Shown here piece by piece: positions 1 to 9,705 of a DNA stretch of 64,000 bases. Position 1 is the first letter of the stretch. The number at the start of each line of letters is the position of its first letter. The stretch comes from Arenibacter sp041392165 (GTDB lineage Bacteria; Bacteroidota; Bacteroidia; Flavobacteriales; Flavobacteriaceae). Location of the stretch: contig JAWKMN010000001.1 in assembly GCA_041392165.1 (NCBI GenBank), positions 1,240,001-1,304,000 of the forward strand, read 5' to 3'. The position numbers and the translations under genes are program-made. Under the pieces are notes generated by a model that saw only the letters and a program-made list of their open reading frames with translations, ran no database searches and was not told where the DNA came from.

Positions 1-77
1 CGAGAGCAACGAGCGGTTGCATACGTTCTCAATTTTATAATTTATTTAATATCAATTAATTACTAAAATTTAAACGT

Positions 78-839
78 GTGAAACGCCATATTCCGAATAT
101 TATAACCCTATTGAATGTTTTTTGTGGTTGTGTAGCCACTGTTTTTGCTGTTTTGAACAGCCTGGAATTGGCCGCTTTTTTTGTTTTTCTAGGTATTTTT
201 TTTGATTTTTTTGATGGATTGGCCGCTAGGGCCCTGAATGTAAAAAGTGAATTGGGGCTGCAATTGGATTCCCTTGCCGATGTAATTACAAGTGGTTTGG
301 TGCCCGGTATAGTGATGTTTCAGTTATTGAACATGTCCTATAGTGGTGGGTGGAACATAGGACTGCAATTGGATACAGCTGAAGCCATGCCATGGGCCCT
401 ATCCGATATTCCATTGATTCCTTTTTTCGGGTTTCTGATTACCCTGGCTTCGGCATATCGATTGGCTAAATTTAATTTGGATGAAAATCAGGTATCCTCT
501 TTTGTGGGACTCCCCACACCTGCCAATGCCTTGCTGATACTTTCCTTTCCCTTAATACTGTTCTATCACAACAATGACTTTTTAAATGCCATAATTTTGA
601 ACAAGTGGTTTTTGATCGGGACTACGCTATTGAGTTCATATCTACTTAATTCCCAAATAGGTTTGTTTGCCCTGAAGTTTAAAAATTGGAGTTTTCGGGA
701 CAACGCCCTACGCTATACTTTTATAACGGTAAGTTTTGTACTTATTCTTACCATGAAATATATGGCTATTCCGGGCATAATAGCCTTTTATGTCCTAAGT
801 TCTATGGTAAATAATTTAAAAACTCCAAAAACGGATTAG
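78..839 (+). CDS. pssA: CDP-diacylglycerol--serine O-phosphatidyltransferase
   Basis: Inner-membrane enzyme that makes phosphatidylserine from CDP-diacylglycerol and serine, the first step towards phosphatidylethanolamine. The CDP-alcohol phosphotransferase signature is complete: D43, D46-G, A50-R51, G60, D64 and D68, with the expected spacing. The rest of the 253 residues is mostly hydrophobic membrane segments, as in the family. The start is a GTG giving MKRHIPN; no better ATG lies upstream. It converges on lptB. The last codon is TAG, which shows that amber is an ordinary stop here. Other CDP-alcohol transferases share the signature, so serine specificity rests on overall resemblance. Confidence 0.92.
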   Translation: MKRHIPNIITLLNVFCGCVATVFAVLNSLELAAFFVFLGIFFDFFDGLAARALNVKSELGLQLDSLADVITSGLVPGIVMFQLLNMSYSGGWNIGLQLDTAEAMPWALSDIPLIPFFGFLITLASAYRLAKFNLDENQVSSFVGLPTPANALLILSFPLILFYHNNDFLNAIILNKWFLIGTTLLSSYLLNSQIGLFALKFKNWSFRDNALRYTFITVSFVLILTMKYMAIPGIIAFYVLSSMVNNLKTPKTD

Positions 840-854
840 AGCATAAAAAATGCT

Positions 855-917
855 TCATCGAACAAAGTGAAGTAATCCGCCCATTGGGCAACAGATTGCT
901 TCGTACCTCGCCATGAC
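855..917. repeat. REP-like intergenic element
   Basis: Lies between pssA and lptB. It contains the segment attgcttcgtacctcgccat followed by gacga, a layout typical of dispersed intergenic palindromes in Flavobacteria whose ends read CGTCAT/ATGACG. A related, more degenerate copy appears to lie at 6660-6780. Family membership is inferred from resemblance. Confidence 0.5.
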
Positions 918-979
918 GAAAAATTATTTTTTGTCATGTACTAAATTGTTTTGTACAAATCCTGTGGGGGGTGTACTTA

Positions 980-1720
980 TTAGAAGTCCAATTTTTTCCT
1001 GCGCAGTTCAAAATTTTGCCCCAAATATACTTTACGGACCATTTCATCGGCCGCTAAATCTTCTGGAATCCCGGATTTTAGAATGCCTCCTTCAAACATA
1101 AGGTAGGAACGTTCCGTAATGGCCAAAGTTTCCTGTACGTTGTGGTCGGTAATCAGGATGCCGATATTTTTGTTTTTAAGTTGGGCCACAATTTTCTGAA
1201 TATCCTCAACGGCCACGGGGTCCACTCCTGCGAAAGGTTCATCCAATAAAATGAATTTTGGGTCTGTGGCCAAGGCCCTGGCTATTTCCGTACGCCTTCT
1301 TTCACCTCCCGATAAAAGATCTCCCCGGTTTTTTCGGATGTGTCCCAGACCAAATTCCTCTATGAGCGATTCCATTTTCATCAGCTGCTCCTTCTTACTC
1401 AATTTGGTCAACTGGAGTACGCTCAGAATATTTTTTTCAATGCTCAATTTTCTAAATACGGAGGCTTCCTGGGCTAAATATCCAATGCCATTTTGCGCCC
1501 TTTTGTACATAGGGAAGCGCGTAATTTCCATTTTATCCAGATAAATACTCCCTCCATTGGGTTTTATTAAGCCTACTATCATATAGAACGAGGTTGTTTT
1601 TCCGGCGCCATTGGGACCCAATAGACCAACGATTTCGCCTTGGTTCACCTCCAGTGAAATTCCCTTGACTACCTTTCGCCCTCGGTAGGACTTCATAATA
1701 TTATCTGCTCTTAGCTTCAT
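980..1720 (-). CDS. lptB: LPS export ABC transporter ATP-binding protein
   Basis: Cytoplasmic ATPase that powers LptFG extraction of lipopolysaccharide from the inner membrane. Visible motifs are Walker A GPNGAGKT (35-42), signature LSGGERRR, Walker B FILLDEPFAG and the switch histidine in ITDHNV. Length 246 residues is usual for LptB. It is the last gene of the leftward run kdsD-tatC-decarboxylase-lptB, separated from the previous gene by 144 bases that contain only degenerate palindromic sequence. Neighbouring kdsD (Kdo precursor synthesis) fits a lipopolysaccharide theme. Start is ATG with the canonical MKLRADN beginning. Confidence 0.95.
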   Translation of the reverse strand: MKLRADNIMKSYRGRKVVKGISLEVNQGEIVGLLGPNGAGKTTSFYMIVGLIKPNGGSIYLDKMEITRFPMYKRAQNGIGYLAQEASVFRKLSIEKNILSVLQLTKLSKKEQLMKMESLIEEFGLGHIRKNRGDLLSGGERRRTEIARALATDPKFILLDEPFAGVDPVAVEDIQKIVAQLKNKNIGILITDHNVQETLAITERSYLMFEGGILKSGIPEDLAADEMVRKVYLGQNFELRRKKLDF

Positions 1721-1864
1721 AGTATCTTTCTATCTAAAGATTCTTCTGCCCTTGGGAGGGTCTGGCCCGCGAAATTCGCAGGGGTAGGCACTGCCTTTTG
1801 GACAGTTCCGAGTGAGACAAAACTAAGCCATAATATTAGTTTGGGAAAAGATATTGTAGTTTTT

Positions 1865-2215
1865 TTAACCTAGCTGTTTTTCCAATTCTTCCCAATATTC
1901 ATAAGCCCTTCTTAAGTGGGGGACCACTATTGTACCGCCTACAAGTGTGGCTATTCCCAAAGTTTCCATTACTTCTTCTTTGCTGGCACCTTCATTGTAG
2001 GAGCTTTCCAGATGGTATTTTATACAATCATCGCAGCGCAGCACAGCGGAGGCCACTAATCCCAATAGTTCCTTGGTCTTTATATCTAGGGCGCCGGCGG
2101 CGTAGGCATTGGTATCCAAGTTGAAGATTCTTTTTATGATCTTGTTGTTGTCCGCCAGGAGTTTTTCGTTCATCTTGGAACGATAGTCGTTAAATTCCTT
2201 AACTGGATTGGACAT
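1865..2215 (-). CDS. carboxymuconolactone decarboxylase family protein (AhpD-like)
   Basis: Small all-helical protein of 116 residues with the CMD core and a redox CxxC pair (C61, C64 in RCDDCIKYH), followed by the family histidine. AhpD-like members act as thiol peroxidases or reductants; members without CxxC are true decarboxylases, so this one more likely has a redox role. The start overlaps the end of tatC by 17 bases, indicating co-transcription and probably coupled translation. The substrate cannot be told from sequence. Confidence 0.88.
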   Translation of the reverse strand: MSNPVKEFNDYRSKMNEKLLADNNKIIKRIFNLDTNAYAAGALDIKTKELLGLVASAVLRCDDCIKYHLESSYNEGASKEEVMETLGIATLVGGTIVVPHLRRAYEYWEELEKQLG

Positions 2216-3041
2216 TTCTTTTCTTTTCTTTTTTGGCTTCCCTTTTTAAAACCGCTTTGGAAATGTAGATACTTATTTGGTATAGGATTAAAATGGGTAC
2301 CGCTACAATTATCTGACTGGCCACATCCGGAGGGGTGATTACCGCTGATATAATTAGTACTACGACCAGTGCTATTTTTCTGTATTTGCGGAGTATTTCC
2401 GGAGTAACCAATCCAATTTTGGTCAAGAAGTAAATAATAATGGGCAATTCAAATATGAGGCCGCAGGCAATTACGGCCGCCCTTACCGTGGAGATATAGG
2501 AAATCAGATCTATTTCCCGTACCACGGAATCACTAATGGAATAGCCTCCCAAAAAGTTAATGGACAACGGGGCCACCACATAGTATCCGAACAATACCCC
2601 CATAAAGAATAGGGAAGAGGCTATAAAGATAAATCCACGGGCATTCTGACGCTCATTATCGTACAGGCCCGGGGCAATAAATTTCCACAGTTCATAGAGT
2701 ACATAGGGAAATCCTATGATAAAACCGGCCCAAATGGAAGTCCAGATATGTGCGGAGAACTGTTCGGACATTTGTCGGCTTTGTACCGTAAATTCCGGTT
2801 CCGTATTGCAAAATGCCTCGCTAAAGCCCAATAATTTGGAAAAGTCGCAAAAAACGTGATAGGTAGGGAAATCGGGCATCATAGGGCCAAAAATGACCGT
2901 ATCAAAAATAAAGCCCTTCATTAAAAAAGCTACGCTCCCTATTATAACTATGGCCAAGACCGATCTTATTAAATGCCACCTTAGTTCTTCCAAATGGTCC
3001 AGGAAGGACATTTCATTTGGGGTCTTCATCGTTTTTGCCAT
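2199..3041 (-). CDS. tatC: Sec-independent (twin-arginine) translocase subunit TatC
   Basis: Polytopic inner-membrane receptor for folded proteins carrying twin-arginine signals. The N-terminal MSFLDHLEELRWHLIRS is the hallmark TatC segment, and six hydrophobic segments follow over 280 residues. It contains the conserved region near YELWKFIAPGLYDNER, matching the cytoplasmic loop. The stop of kdsD and the start share one base, and the 3' end overlaps the CMD gene, so these genes form one transcript. A likely client, an S66 peptidase with an RRQFFK signal, lies at 6839-7897. No tatA is seen in the window. Confidence 0.95.
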   Translation of the reverse strand: MAKTMKTPNEMSFLDHLEELRWHLIRSVLAIVIIGSVAFLMKGFIFDTVIFGPMMPDFPTYHVFCDFSKLLGFSEAFCNTEPEFTVQSRQMSEQFSAHIWTSIWAGFIIGFPYVLYELWKFIAPGLYDNERQNARGFIFIASSLFFMGVLFGYYVVAPLSINFLGGYSISDSVVREIDLISYISTVRAAVIACGLIFELPIIIYFLTKIGLVTPEILRKYRKIALVVVLIISAVITPPDVASQIIVAVPILILYQISIYISKAVLKREAKKEKKRNVQSS

Positions 3042-4006
3042 TACAGTATTCCTTCTTTGATTAAATTGTGCAAATGTACTATTCCTTTGTAATTCTCTCC
3101 ATCAACAACCAATATTTGTGATATATTATTGGTCTGCATTATTTCCAAGGCCTTTACGGCAAGGACATTGGAGGCTATTGTCTTAGGGGTTGCACTCATG
3201 ATGTCCTTGGCGGTCAAACCATAAATATTGTCATATTTATTGAGCATTCGCCGTATATCCCCATCCGTTATTATCCCAACAATTTTTTGCCCTTCCAATA
3301 CCGCCGCGGCGCCCAACATTTTTTCGGAGATCTCTATGATCACGGATTTTACATTACTATTGGTTTGTACTTGTGGGATCTGATTGTTACTGGCAATATC
3401 GCCTACCCTTAAATATAATTTTTTTCCTAGTGCCCCTCCGGGGTGATATTTTGCAAAGTCCTTACTACTAAATCCCTTGAGTTCCAGCAGGCAGATGGCC
3501 AGGGCATCCCCTATGACCAATTGGGCGGTTGTACTGGTAGTGGGCGCAAGATTGTTGGGGCAGGCCTCTTTTTCCACATAGGTGTTTAATATAAAGTCTG
3601 CCTGTGCCGCCAAAAAGGAATCAGGGTTCCCGGTCATGCCTATCAATTTGTTGCTGCCCCGTTTTATTAAGGGGACCAGCATCTTGATTTCTGCGGTATT
3701 GCCACTTTTGGATATGCAGATAACCACATCGTCTTGCTGTACGGTCCCAAGGTCGCCGTGTATGGCATCGGCCGCATGCATAAATATGGATGGGGTACCG
3801 GTGGAATTTAAAGTGGCAACAATTTTGGAAGCGATAAGGGCACTCTTTCCAACCCCGGAAATAATGACCCTGCCCTTGGAGTGTCTGATGCATTCCACAG
3901 CATTGGAAAAGTCTTCGTTTAGGAGAGTTGCCAAATGGGATATGGCCTCGGCCTCATTGTCTATGGTTTTCTTTGCTATGGCCAATATAGCTTTGGTGTC
4001 GCTCAA
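3041..4006 (-). CDS. kdsD: D-arabinose 5-phosphate isomerase (KpsF/GutQ family)
   Basis: Interconverts ribulose 5-phosphate and arabinose 5-phosphate, the precursor of Kdo. An N-terminal SIS sugar-isomerase domain (about residues 30-175, with SGVGKSALIASKI and the SKSGNTAEI loop) is followed by two CBS domains (about 200-321), the standard architecture; 321 residues is normal. It heads the leftward operon with tatC, the CMD protein and lptB. kdsB and a kdnB homologue lie at the far end of the window, so several steps of Kdo metabolism are present but not clustered. Confidence 0.92.
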   Translation of the reverse strand: MSDTKAILAIAKKTIDNEAEAISHLATLLNEDFSNAVECIRHSKGRVIISGVGKSALIASKIVATLNSTGTPSIFMHAADAIHGDLGTVQQDDVVICISKSGNTAEIKMLVPLIKRGSNKLIGMTGNPDSFLAAQADFILNTYVEKEACPNNLAPTTSTTAQLVIGDALAICLLELKGFSSKDFAKYHPGGALGKKLYLRVGDIASNNQIPQVQTNSNVKSVIIEISEKMLGAAAVLEGQKIVGIITDGDIRRMLNKYDNIYGLTAKDIMSATPKTIASNVLAVKALEIMQTNNISQILVVDGENYKGIVHLHNLIKEGIL

Positions 4007-4291
4007 AGTAAATTAAAATTATGTGATGATTTTCCTAAAAGAAAGTCCTATCTTTATCTTACAAAAATACATAATCTTAAGTTTATGGAATATTTTAAAT
4101 TTGAACAAATTTATTTCACATAAATACGTATTAAAAGATAAAAATTCCTTAACTTAAAGAAATGGATTTATGGCATTGGAGCCAATAAGGTGATTTAAGC
4201 TTTTTGGATTGTAGCCAACCTGCCCGTTCCTTAATCAGGTGGGTTTTGGCCAATTTTGAAAGTTTAAACCACTCCAGTTATAATATTAATA

Positions 4292-6508
4292 ATGGTGAAG
4301 TACGGTATGGGTATAAATGAGATTGATTTACATGCCTCTCTAAAAAAGTATTTTGGATTCTCACAATTCAAAGGTTTACAGGAAAATGTTGTTAAGAATA
4401 TTGTACAAGGTAATAATACCTTCGTAATAATGCCCACTGGTGGTGGGAAATCCCTATGTTACCAATTGCCTGCCCTGATGCAGGAAGGTACTGCAATTGT
4501 GGTATCGCCATTGATCGCCTTGATGAAGAATCAGGTAGATGCCATTAGGGACGTTTCCAGTGAGATAGGGGTGGCCCATGTATTGAACTCTTCGTTGACA
4601 AAGACGGAGATCAAACAGGTGAAAAATGATGTGAGCAATGGTATAACCAAGCTTTTGTATGTGGCTCCCGAATCCTTGACCAAGGAGGAATATGTAGACT
4701 TTTTACAGGGAGAGACCATATCCTTTGTGGCAGTGGACGAGGCCCATTGTATTTCGGAATGGGGACATGATTTTAGACCGGAGTACCGCAATCTTAAATC
4801 CATTGTGGCCAGATTGGGAAATAAGATACCATTAATTGCCCTAACGGCCACCGCGACCCCCAAGGTACAGGAAGATATTATCAAGAACTTGGGAATAATG
4901 GACGCCAAGGTGTTCAAGGCAAGTTTCAACAGACCAAATCTTTATTACGAGGTAAGGCCCAAAACCCAAAATGTGGATAGCGACATTATTCGTTTTATTA
5001 AACAAAATTCGGGCAAGTCGGGCATTATTTATTGTCTTAGCAGGAAACGTGTGGAAGAGCTGGCCCAGGTATTGCAGGTGAACGGGGTTAGTGCGGTGCC
5101 CTATCATGCCGGATTGGACGGTAAGACCAGGTCCAGGCACCAGGACATGTTCCTTATGGAGGATGTAGATGTTGTGGTCGCCACTATAGCATTTGGGATG
5201 GGAATAGATAAGCCGGACGTACGATTTGTAATCCATCATGATATTCCCAAGAGTATAGAAAGCTATTATCAGGAGACCGGTAGGGCCGGAAGGGATGGTG
5301 GAGAAGGACATTGCCTTGCTTTCTATTCCTATAAGGATGTGGAAAAACTGGAAAAATTCATGTCGGGAAAACCTGTGGCGGAGCAAGAGATAGGAAACGC
5401 CCTGCTACAGGAAATAGTAGGTTATGCCGAGACTTCCATGTCCCGAAGAAAATTTATACTGCATTATTTCGGGGAGGAATTTGATGAAGTAAACGGTGAG
5501 GGTGCCGATATGGACGACAATACCAGAAACCCCAAAGAAAAACAGGAGGCCAAGGACGATGTGGCAAAACTTATCAATGTAATAACGGGTACCAGTGAAA
5601 AGTTTAAGTCCAAGGAGATTGTCAGGACCTTGGTGGGTAAAGTAAATGCCCTGATCTCTTCACACAAGACCGATGAAAAGGAGTTTTTTGGTATTGGAAA
5701 GGATAAGGATAAAGGCTATTGGATGGCCCTGATCCGGCAGACTTTGGTTGCCGGTTTGCTTAGAAAGGAGATTGAGCAATACGGAATTTTACATATAACC
5801 CCGCTTGGGAAGGAATTTGTAAAGAACCCCACTTCATTTATGATGACGATGGATCATGTGTACAATAAGGAGACCGATGATGCTATTGTAAGCGCTGCCA
5901 AATCTACCGGAGGGGTGGCCGATGATCAATTGTTGAAGATATTGAAAGATTTAAGAAAAAAGGAGGCCCATAAATTAGGGGTTCCGCCGTTTGTAGTTTT
6001 TCAGGACCCCTCCTTAGAGGACATGGCCCTAAAATACCCAATATCCCTGGATGAATTGGTCAATATCTATGGGGTAGGGGAAGGTAAGGCCAAAAAATAT
6101 GGGAAGCCTTTTGTAGATCAGATTGCGGCCTATGTTGAGGATAACCACATTTTAAGGCCCGACGATCTGATCGTAAAAAGTACGGGTGCCAATTCCTCCC
6201 TTAAACTTTATATCATTCAAAACGTAGATAGAAAATTACCATTGGATGATATTGCTTCTGCCAAGGGATTGGAATTGAGCGAATTGATCAAGGAGATGGA
6301 ACAGATTGTCTTTAGCGGCACCAAGCTGAATATCGCTTATTGGATCGATGAGATTTTGGACGAGGATCAGCAGGAGGAAATCCATGATTATTTCTTGGAA
6401 GCCAATACGGACGATCTTGAAGTGGCCTTAAAAGAATTTGATGGGGAATACGAGGATGAAGAACTTAGGCTATACAGACTGAAATTTATTAGTGAGGTGG
6501 CCAATTAA
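4292..6508 (+). CDS. recQ: ATP-dependent DNA helicase RecQ
   Basis: 3'-5' superfamily 2 helicase for replication fork and recombination repair. Walker A MPTGGGKSLCYQLP lies near residue 47, the DEAH box within AVDEAHCISEWGHDFRPEY near 150, and motif VI QETGRAGRDG near 330. A winged-helix RQC region and C-terminal helical region follow; 738 residues is typical. The RecQ zinc subdomain normally carries four cysteines just after the RRKF..HYFGE segment, but here this region (MSRRKFILHYFGEEF and what follows) has none. The start at 4292 is an ATG; a second ATG at residue 6 is possible. Confidence 0.95.
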   Translation: MVKYGMGINEIDLHASLKKYFGFSQFKGLQENVVKNIVQGNNTFVIMPTGGGKSLCYQLPALMQEGTAIVVSPLIALMKNQVDAIRDVSSEIGVAHVLNSSLTKTEIKQVKNDVSNGITKLLYVAPESLTKEEYVDFLQGETISFVAVDEAHCISEWGHDFRPEYRNLKSIVARLGNKIPLIALTATATPKVQEDIIKNLGIMDAKVFKASFNRPNLYYEVRPKTQNVDSDIIRFIKQNSGKSGIIYCLSRKRVEELAQVLQVNGVSAVPYHAGLDGKTRSRHQDMFLMEDVDVVVATIAFGMGIDKPDVRFVIHHDIPKSIESYYQETGRAGRDGGEGHCLAFYSYKDVEKLEKFMSGKPVAEQEIGNALLQEIVGYAETSMSRRKFILHYFGEEFDEVNGEGADMDDNTRNPKEKQEAKDDVAKLINVITGTSEKFKSKEIVRTLVGKVNALISSHKTDEKEFFGIGKDKDKGYWMALIRQTLVAGLLRKEIEQYGILHITPLGKEFVKNPTSFMMTMDHVYNKETDDAIVSAAKSTGGVADDQLLKILKDLRKKEAHKLGVPPFVVFQDPSLEDMALKYPISLDELVNIYGVGEGKAKKYGKPFVDQIAAYVEDNHILRPDDLIVKSTGANSSLKLYIIQNVDRKLPLDDIASAKGLELSELIKEMEQIVFSGTKLNIAYWIDEILDEDQQEEIHDYFLEANTDDLEVALKEFDGEYEDEELRLYRLKFISEVAN

Positions 6509-6838
6509 ACCAATTCAATTTGTTTTGTGCCATAGGCAACAGGTGGTGTTCATTGTAGACTGCTATTGCCAACTATGGCAGCCCAGAGTTTACAGTAGCC
6601 AATCCCGGTAATAACGAGATTCATTGCTGTTGTTTTTAGTTTCTATAAATTTTTAAAAGTATTTCGTCATTTCGAATCTTTCGGCTGTCGCTCAAGACAG
6701 GCCAAAGCGGGAAATCTCATTGAACAACCCAAATTATGGGATTCCTCGTCGCTCTGCTCTGTCGGAATGGCACGATGCCCAAAAAGGAATTTCATTCTTT
6801 TGTTTAAAACTATAGGTTTCAAATCCGTAGTGGTTTAT
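6509..6838. repeat. intergenic stretch with two palindromic elements
   Basis: No gene is visible in these 330 bases. TGCCATAG (6528-6535) is mirrored by CTATGGCA (6573-6580), giving a hairpin just after recQ. A second element at about 6664-6775 begins CGTCATTTCGA and ends with TCGGAATGGCACG, imperfect inverted ends of the flavobacterial REP-like type with internal text resembling gattcctcgtcgctctg. Probably non-coding repeats; a terminator role for the first hairpin is possible. Confidence 0.5.
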
Positions 6839-7897
6839 TTATCGAACTGCCTTTTCGGATAATTGCAGTGTCATTTTGTTGGTGTCCAATGTAGCGCTGA
6901 TTCCTATGGGCAATGTAAAGTTGTTTTCAATATGGCCAAATGTCATGCCGTAAACTGCCGGTATTCCCATGGGTTTGATTCTATCCATTATCACATCCTT
7001 GAGCGTAAACGATTTGGGACCGGGTATACTATCGCAGCCTTTAAAAACGCCTAAAGCAATACCTGCCGCCTTAGCAAAGGTCTTGCCCTGCATTAATTGG
7101 GTCAACATCCTGTCTATCCGGTAGGGGGCTTCTTCAACATCTTCAAGAAAGACTATGGTATCTGTAAAATCTATTTCATGGGGAGTGCCTATCAGGGCAT
7201 TTACCAAAGTTAAACTGCCCCCTACCAATTTTCCCGAAACAATACCCGGGTTAATGCAATATCTACCCTATTCCGGTTTGCTGTATTCCTCTTGGTCCGT
7301 TATTTCCATATTGGTAATCAGTGGGGGCAATTTTTGGGATTTCAGGACCACATTTTTCAAATGCCCTATACTATATGGGTCATTGATGGTGCTCCCTACC
7401 GGCCCGTGAAAAGTGATAAGGCCGGTTTCTTGATGTATACCATTCAACAGGGCAGTAATATCACTAAAACCAATGAAAACCTTTGGGTTTTTTCTGATAA
7501 GCCCATAATCTATTAAATGCATAATGCGGGTACATCCGTATCCGCCGCGCGCGCAGAGAATGCCATCTTCCTTTTTGTTGGCGAACATTTCGTTCAGATC
7601 GGCTACCCTTTCCCCATCCGTATTGCTAAAGTATCCATAGTTACCATGTATGCGACCCGTATGGTAGGGTATAAAGCCTATTTTCTCCAAAGTTTCCTTG
7701 GCCTCAATCAAAACTTCTGGCCTTATGGCATAACCGGGAGCAATAAGACCAATGGTATCTCCCTTTTTTAGTGCTTTGGGCTTAAGGTTTTTAGGGTAGG
7801 TTTTTTTTTCTTGCGCATTGGCAAATAGGGTTGCCGGTACCAAACTGGCCATCCCTGCCCCAAGGGCTGTCTTAAAGAACTGTCTTCTTTTTTTCAT
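6839..7897 (-). pseudogene. LD-carboxypeptidase (peptidase S66), interrupted by an in-frame TAG
   Basis: S66 enzymes remove the terminal D-alanine from cell-wall tetrapeptides or cleave related amides. Two open segments (209 and 129 residues) lie in the same frame and are separated only by a TAG at 7268-7270 plus 13 readable codons (beginning GRYCINPG), so one nonsense codon explains the break. The first part has a Tat-type signal (KRRQFFKTALGAGMASLVP, then ATLFANA) and the nucleophile Ser in FIGFSDITAL; the catalytic Glu (FLEDVEEAPYRIDRM) and His (MTFGHIENN) lie after the TAG. A truncated product would lack both. It could be recent decay or a base-call error. Confidence 0.82.
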
Positions 7898-7979
7898 CGG
7901 TCTTATTTGGTAGCACCTAAATATATAAAAAAAAGTCCGCCATATAGGGGGCGGACTTCTTTGCTCAAATATAAACTTG

Positions 7980-9317
7980 CTACATTCCCAAGGAGGAAGA
8001 GTCCTCTTTGGATTTGGACCTTCTTAATTGTCTTTGTATTTTCCTTATGGCAGATTCTATAGATTTTTCTGGTTCTATAATATTGTACTCTCCCCAAAAA
8101 TCCGGATCTGAAAATCCAATGGCCTCGTCTTCCAAAATCATGGAAGATTTAATACGGTCCTTGAATTTAGGGGATTCGCCCGAGATGTTCTTCTGCCAGT
8201 CGGTAATGGCCATTTCACAGGTCATACTATATACCGAATTGAATAGGCGATCGTCCCAGTTTATTTTGAATTCCAAGAGTACATTGCTATAACCGTAATA
8301 CCATTTTCCATTCTTTTCCCTGTAATCTACACGGTAGGCAATATCCGTTGGCCAAACATTGGCATGGGCAGGTTTTTTACGGACAAACATTTTGGAGGCT
8401 TTTTCCCTATCCGTAATGTTAAGGGAATAAATGGCGCTGGTCAGTATTTTTTTATCGGCATCTATATACAACTTGCCTTGGTACAATGGGTCCAAAATGG
8501 ATTCCTTTTGTTTAAAATTGATTACAAAGATAAGTTTGTTGTTAACTCTGGTAGAATTTTCAAAGCTAAAGTTATAATCGTCAAATGTTTCTTCCGTAAA
8601 GATATATTGAGGGTATTTGATCATGTCCACAAAGAGTGTATTAAAAGGTCCCCCTTGCAATTTAATGGCCAAGGTGTCCAATTTATCATAATCGGTACTC
8701 TTTCTTGCCTTGTACAACTGTAATGCGTCCCTACGGTCGGAATTGTAGGGGGATTTATAAATATTGACCACGGCCTCAGATAAAGAAACGTTTTTTCTTC
8801 TTTTTTTAATGGTCTCCCTATAAAAGGCCGTCATTAAGGTAGGGTCGTCAAAATAATTTTCACCTTTTCTGAGAAGGGTTTCCCGGACCAGGGATTTTGC
8901 ATCTTTTGGTACGGCAAGGCTTACTTCGGATAACTCTGTGAAGCTTACCACCAAAGCAATCTCATTTTTATTTTCCTTTAACTGGCTCAAAGGAATGGTT
9001 CTGGTCTCGTATCCCAAAAACGATACCCTTACCTGTCCATCTTCAATATCTTTGGGAACTTTTAAAGAAAAATGACCCTCGGTATTACTAACGGTACTAA
9101 TATTCGTGTTTTCAATGGAGAGCGTGGCGAAGACCAAAGGACTATTGGTTTCACTATCAATAATTTTACCTTGATATTGGTTGAACGGGTTTTTTTGCTC
9201 CTGGATTTCTTGGTACAGGAAGGCCGCCGAAACGGAGGTCGGTACCCCTAAGAACAATAAAAAAGATATTGCAGCTAGAAGGGGATTTTTTCCAAAAGGA
9301 TTTTTTTTGAGCTTCAT
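7980..9317 (-). CDS. exported protein with carboxypeptidase-like regulatory domain
   Basis: A 445-residue protein with an N-terminal signal (hydrophobic stretch about 14-32, ending VSAAF) and a CarboxypepD_reg-like beta-sandwich at about 48-130, recognisable by GKIIDSETNSPLVFATLSI and VRVSFLGYET. This domain commonly begins outer-membrane or surface proteins of Bacteroidetes. The remaining about 300 residues are unrecognised; they contain lysine/arginine-rich patches and beta-strand-like stretches but no catalytic motif. It lies 82 bases upstream, in the direction of transcription, of the broken peptidase gene. Function unknown; a cell-envelope location is the safest inference. Confidence 0.75.
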   Translation of the reverse strand: MKLKKNPFGKNPLLAAISFLLFLGVPTSVSAAFLYQEIQEQKNPFNQYQGKIIDSETNSPLVFATLSIENTNISTVSNTEGHFSLKVPKDIEDGQVRVSFLGYETRTIPLSQLKENKNEIALVVSFTELSEVSLAVPKDAKSLVRETLLRKGENYFDDPTLMTAFYRETIKKRRKNVSLSEAVVNIYKSPYNSDRRDALQLYKARKSTDYDKLDTLAIKLQGGPFNTLFVDMIKYPQYIFTEETFDDYNFSFENSTRVNNKLIFVINFKQKESILDPLYQGKLYIDADKKILTSAIYSLNITDREKASKMFVRKKPAHANVWPTDIAYRVDYREKNGKWYYGYSNVLLEFKINWDDRLFNSVYSMTCEMAITDWQKNISGESPKFKDRIKSSMILEDEAIGFSDPDFWGEYNIIEPEKSIESAIRKIQRQLRRSKSKEDSSSLGM

Positions 9318-9705
9318 CTGTCTAATATTTTATGGTATCAATCGTACAGATGCATGGGCTATGAATTTGAATGGTAGTTGGTACAGGCCGGAAAAATAAT
9401 TTGGGCCAAGCATTCAAAGTTGATATCAATGCACGATAGACTCTCTAAGTTAGTGATTTTTAATGAAATACCCTACTAAAAATTTGTTTAAATTTTGGGA
9501 TGGACTAGATGGTAGGGGGACTTGCCGATGAAGCCTTTATTTTTGTCAGATAAACTACAGTCCGTGCATTGGGAAATTGGCAATACATACCTGTTGCCAA
9601 CCTGGTAAGTGTTGATGCTTTCCCAATAACGATTCTTCCTACTACGGTGCCGTATCCGTGTATAGATATCCTCAAAGGTTTAAAAAGTAAGGTATGGGGT
9701 CTGGT
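9318..9705. other. intergenic region, nothing recognised
   Basis: These 388 bases lie between two leftward genes. No ORF with a recognisable product, no tRNA-like fold and no strong terminator was seen. Base composition matches the neighbours. Confidence 0.5.
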
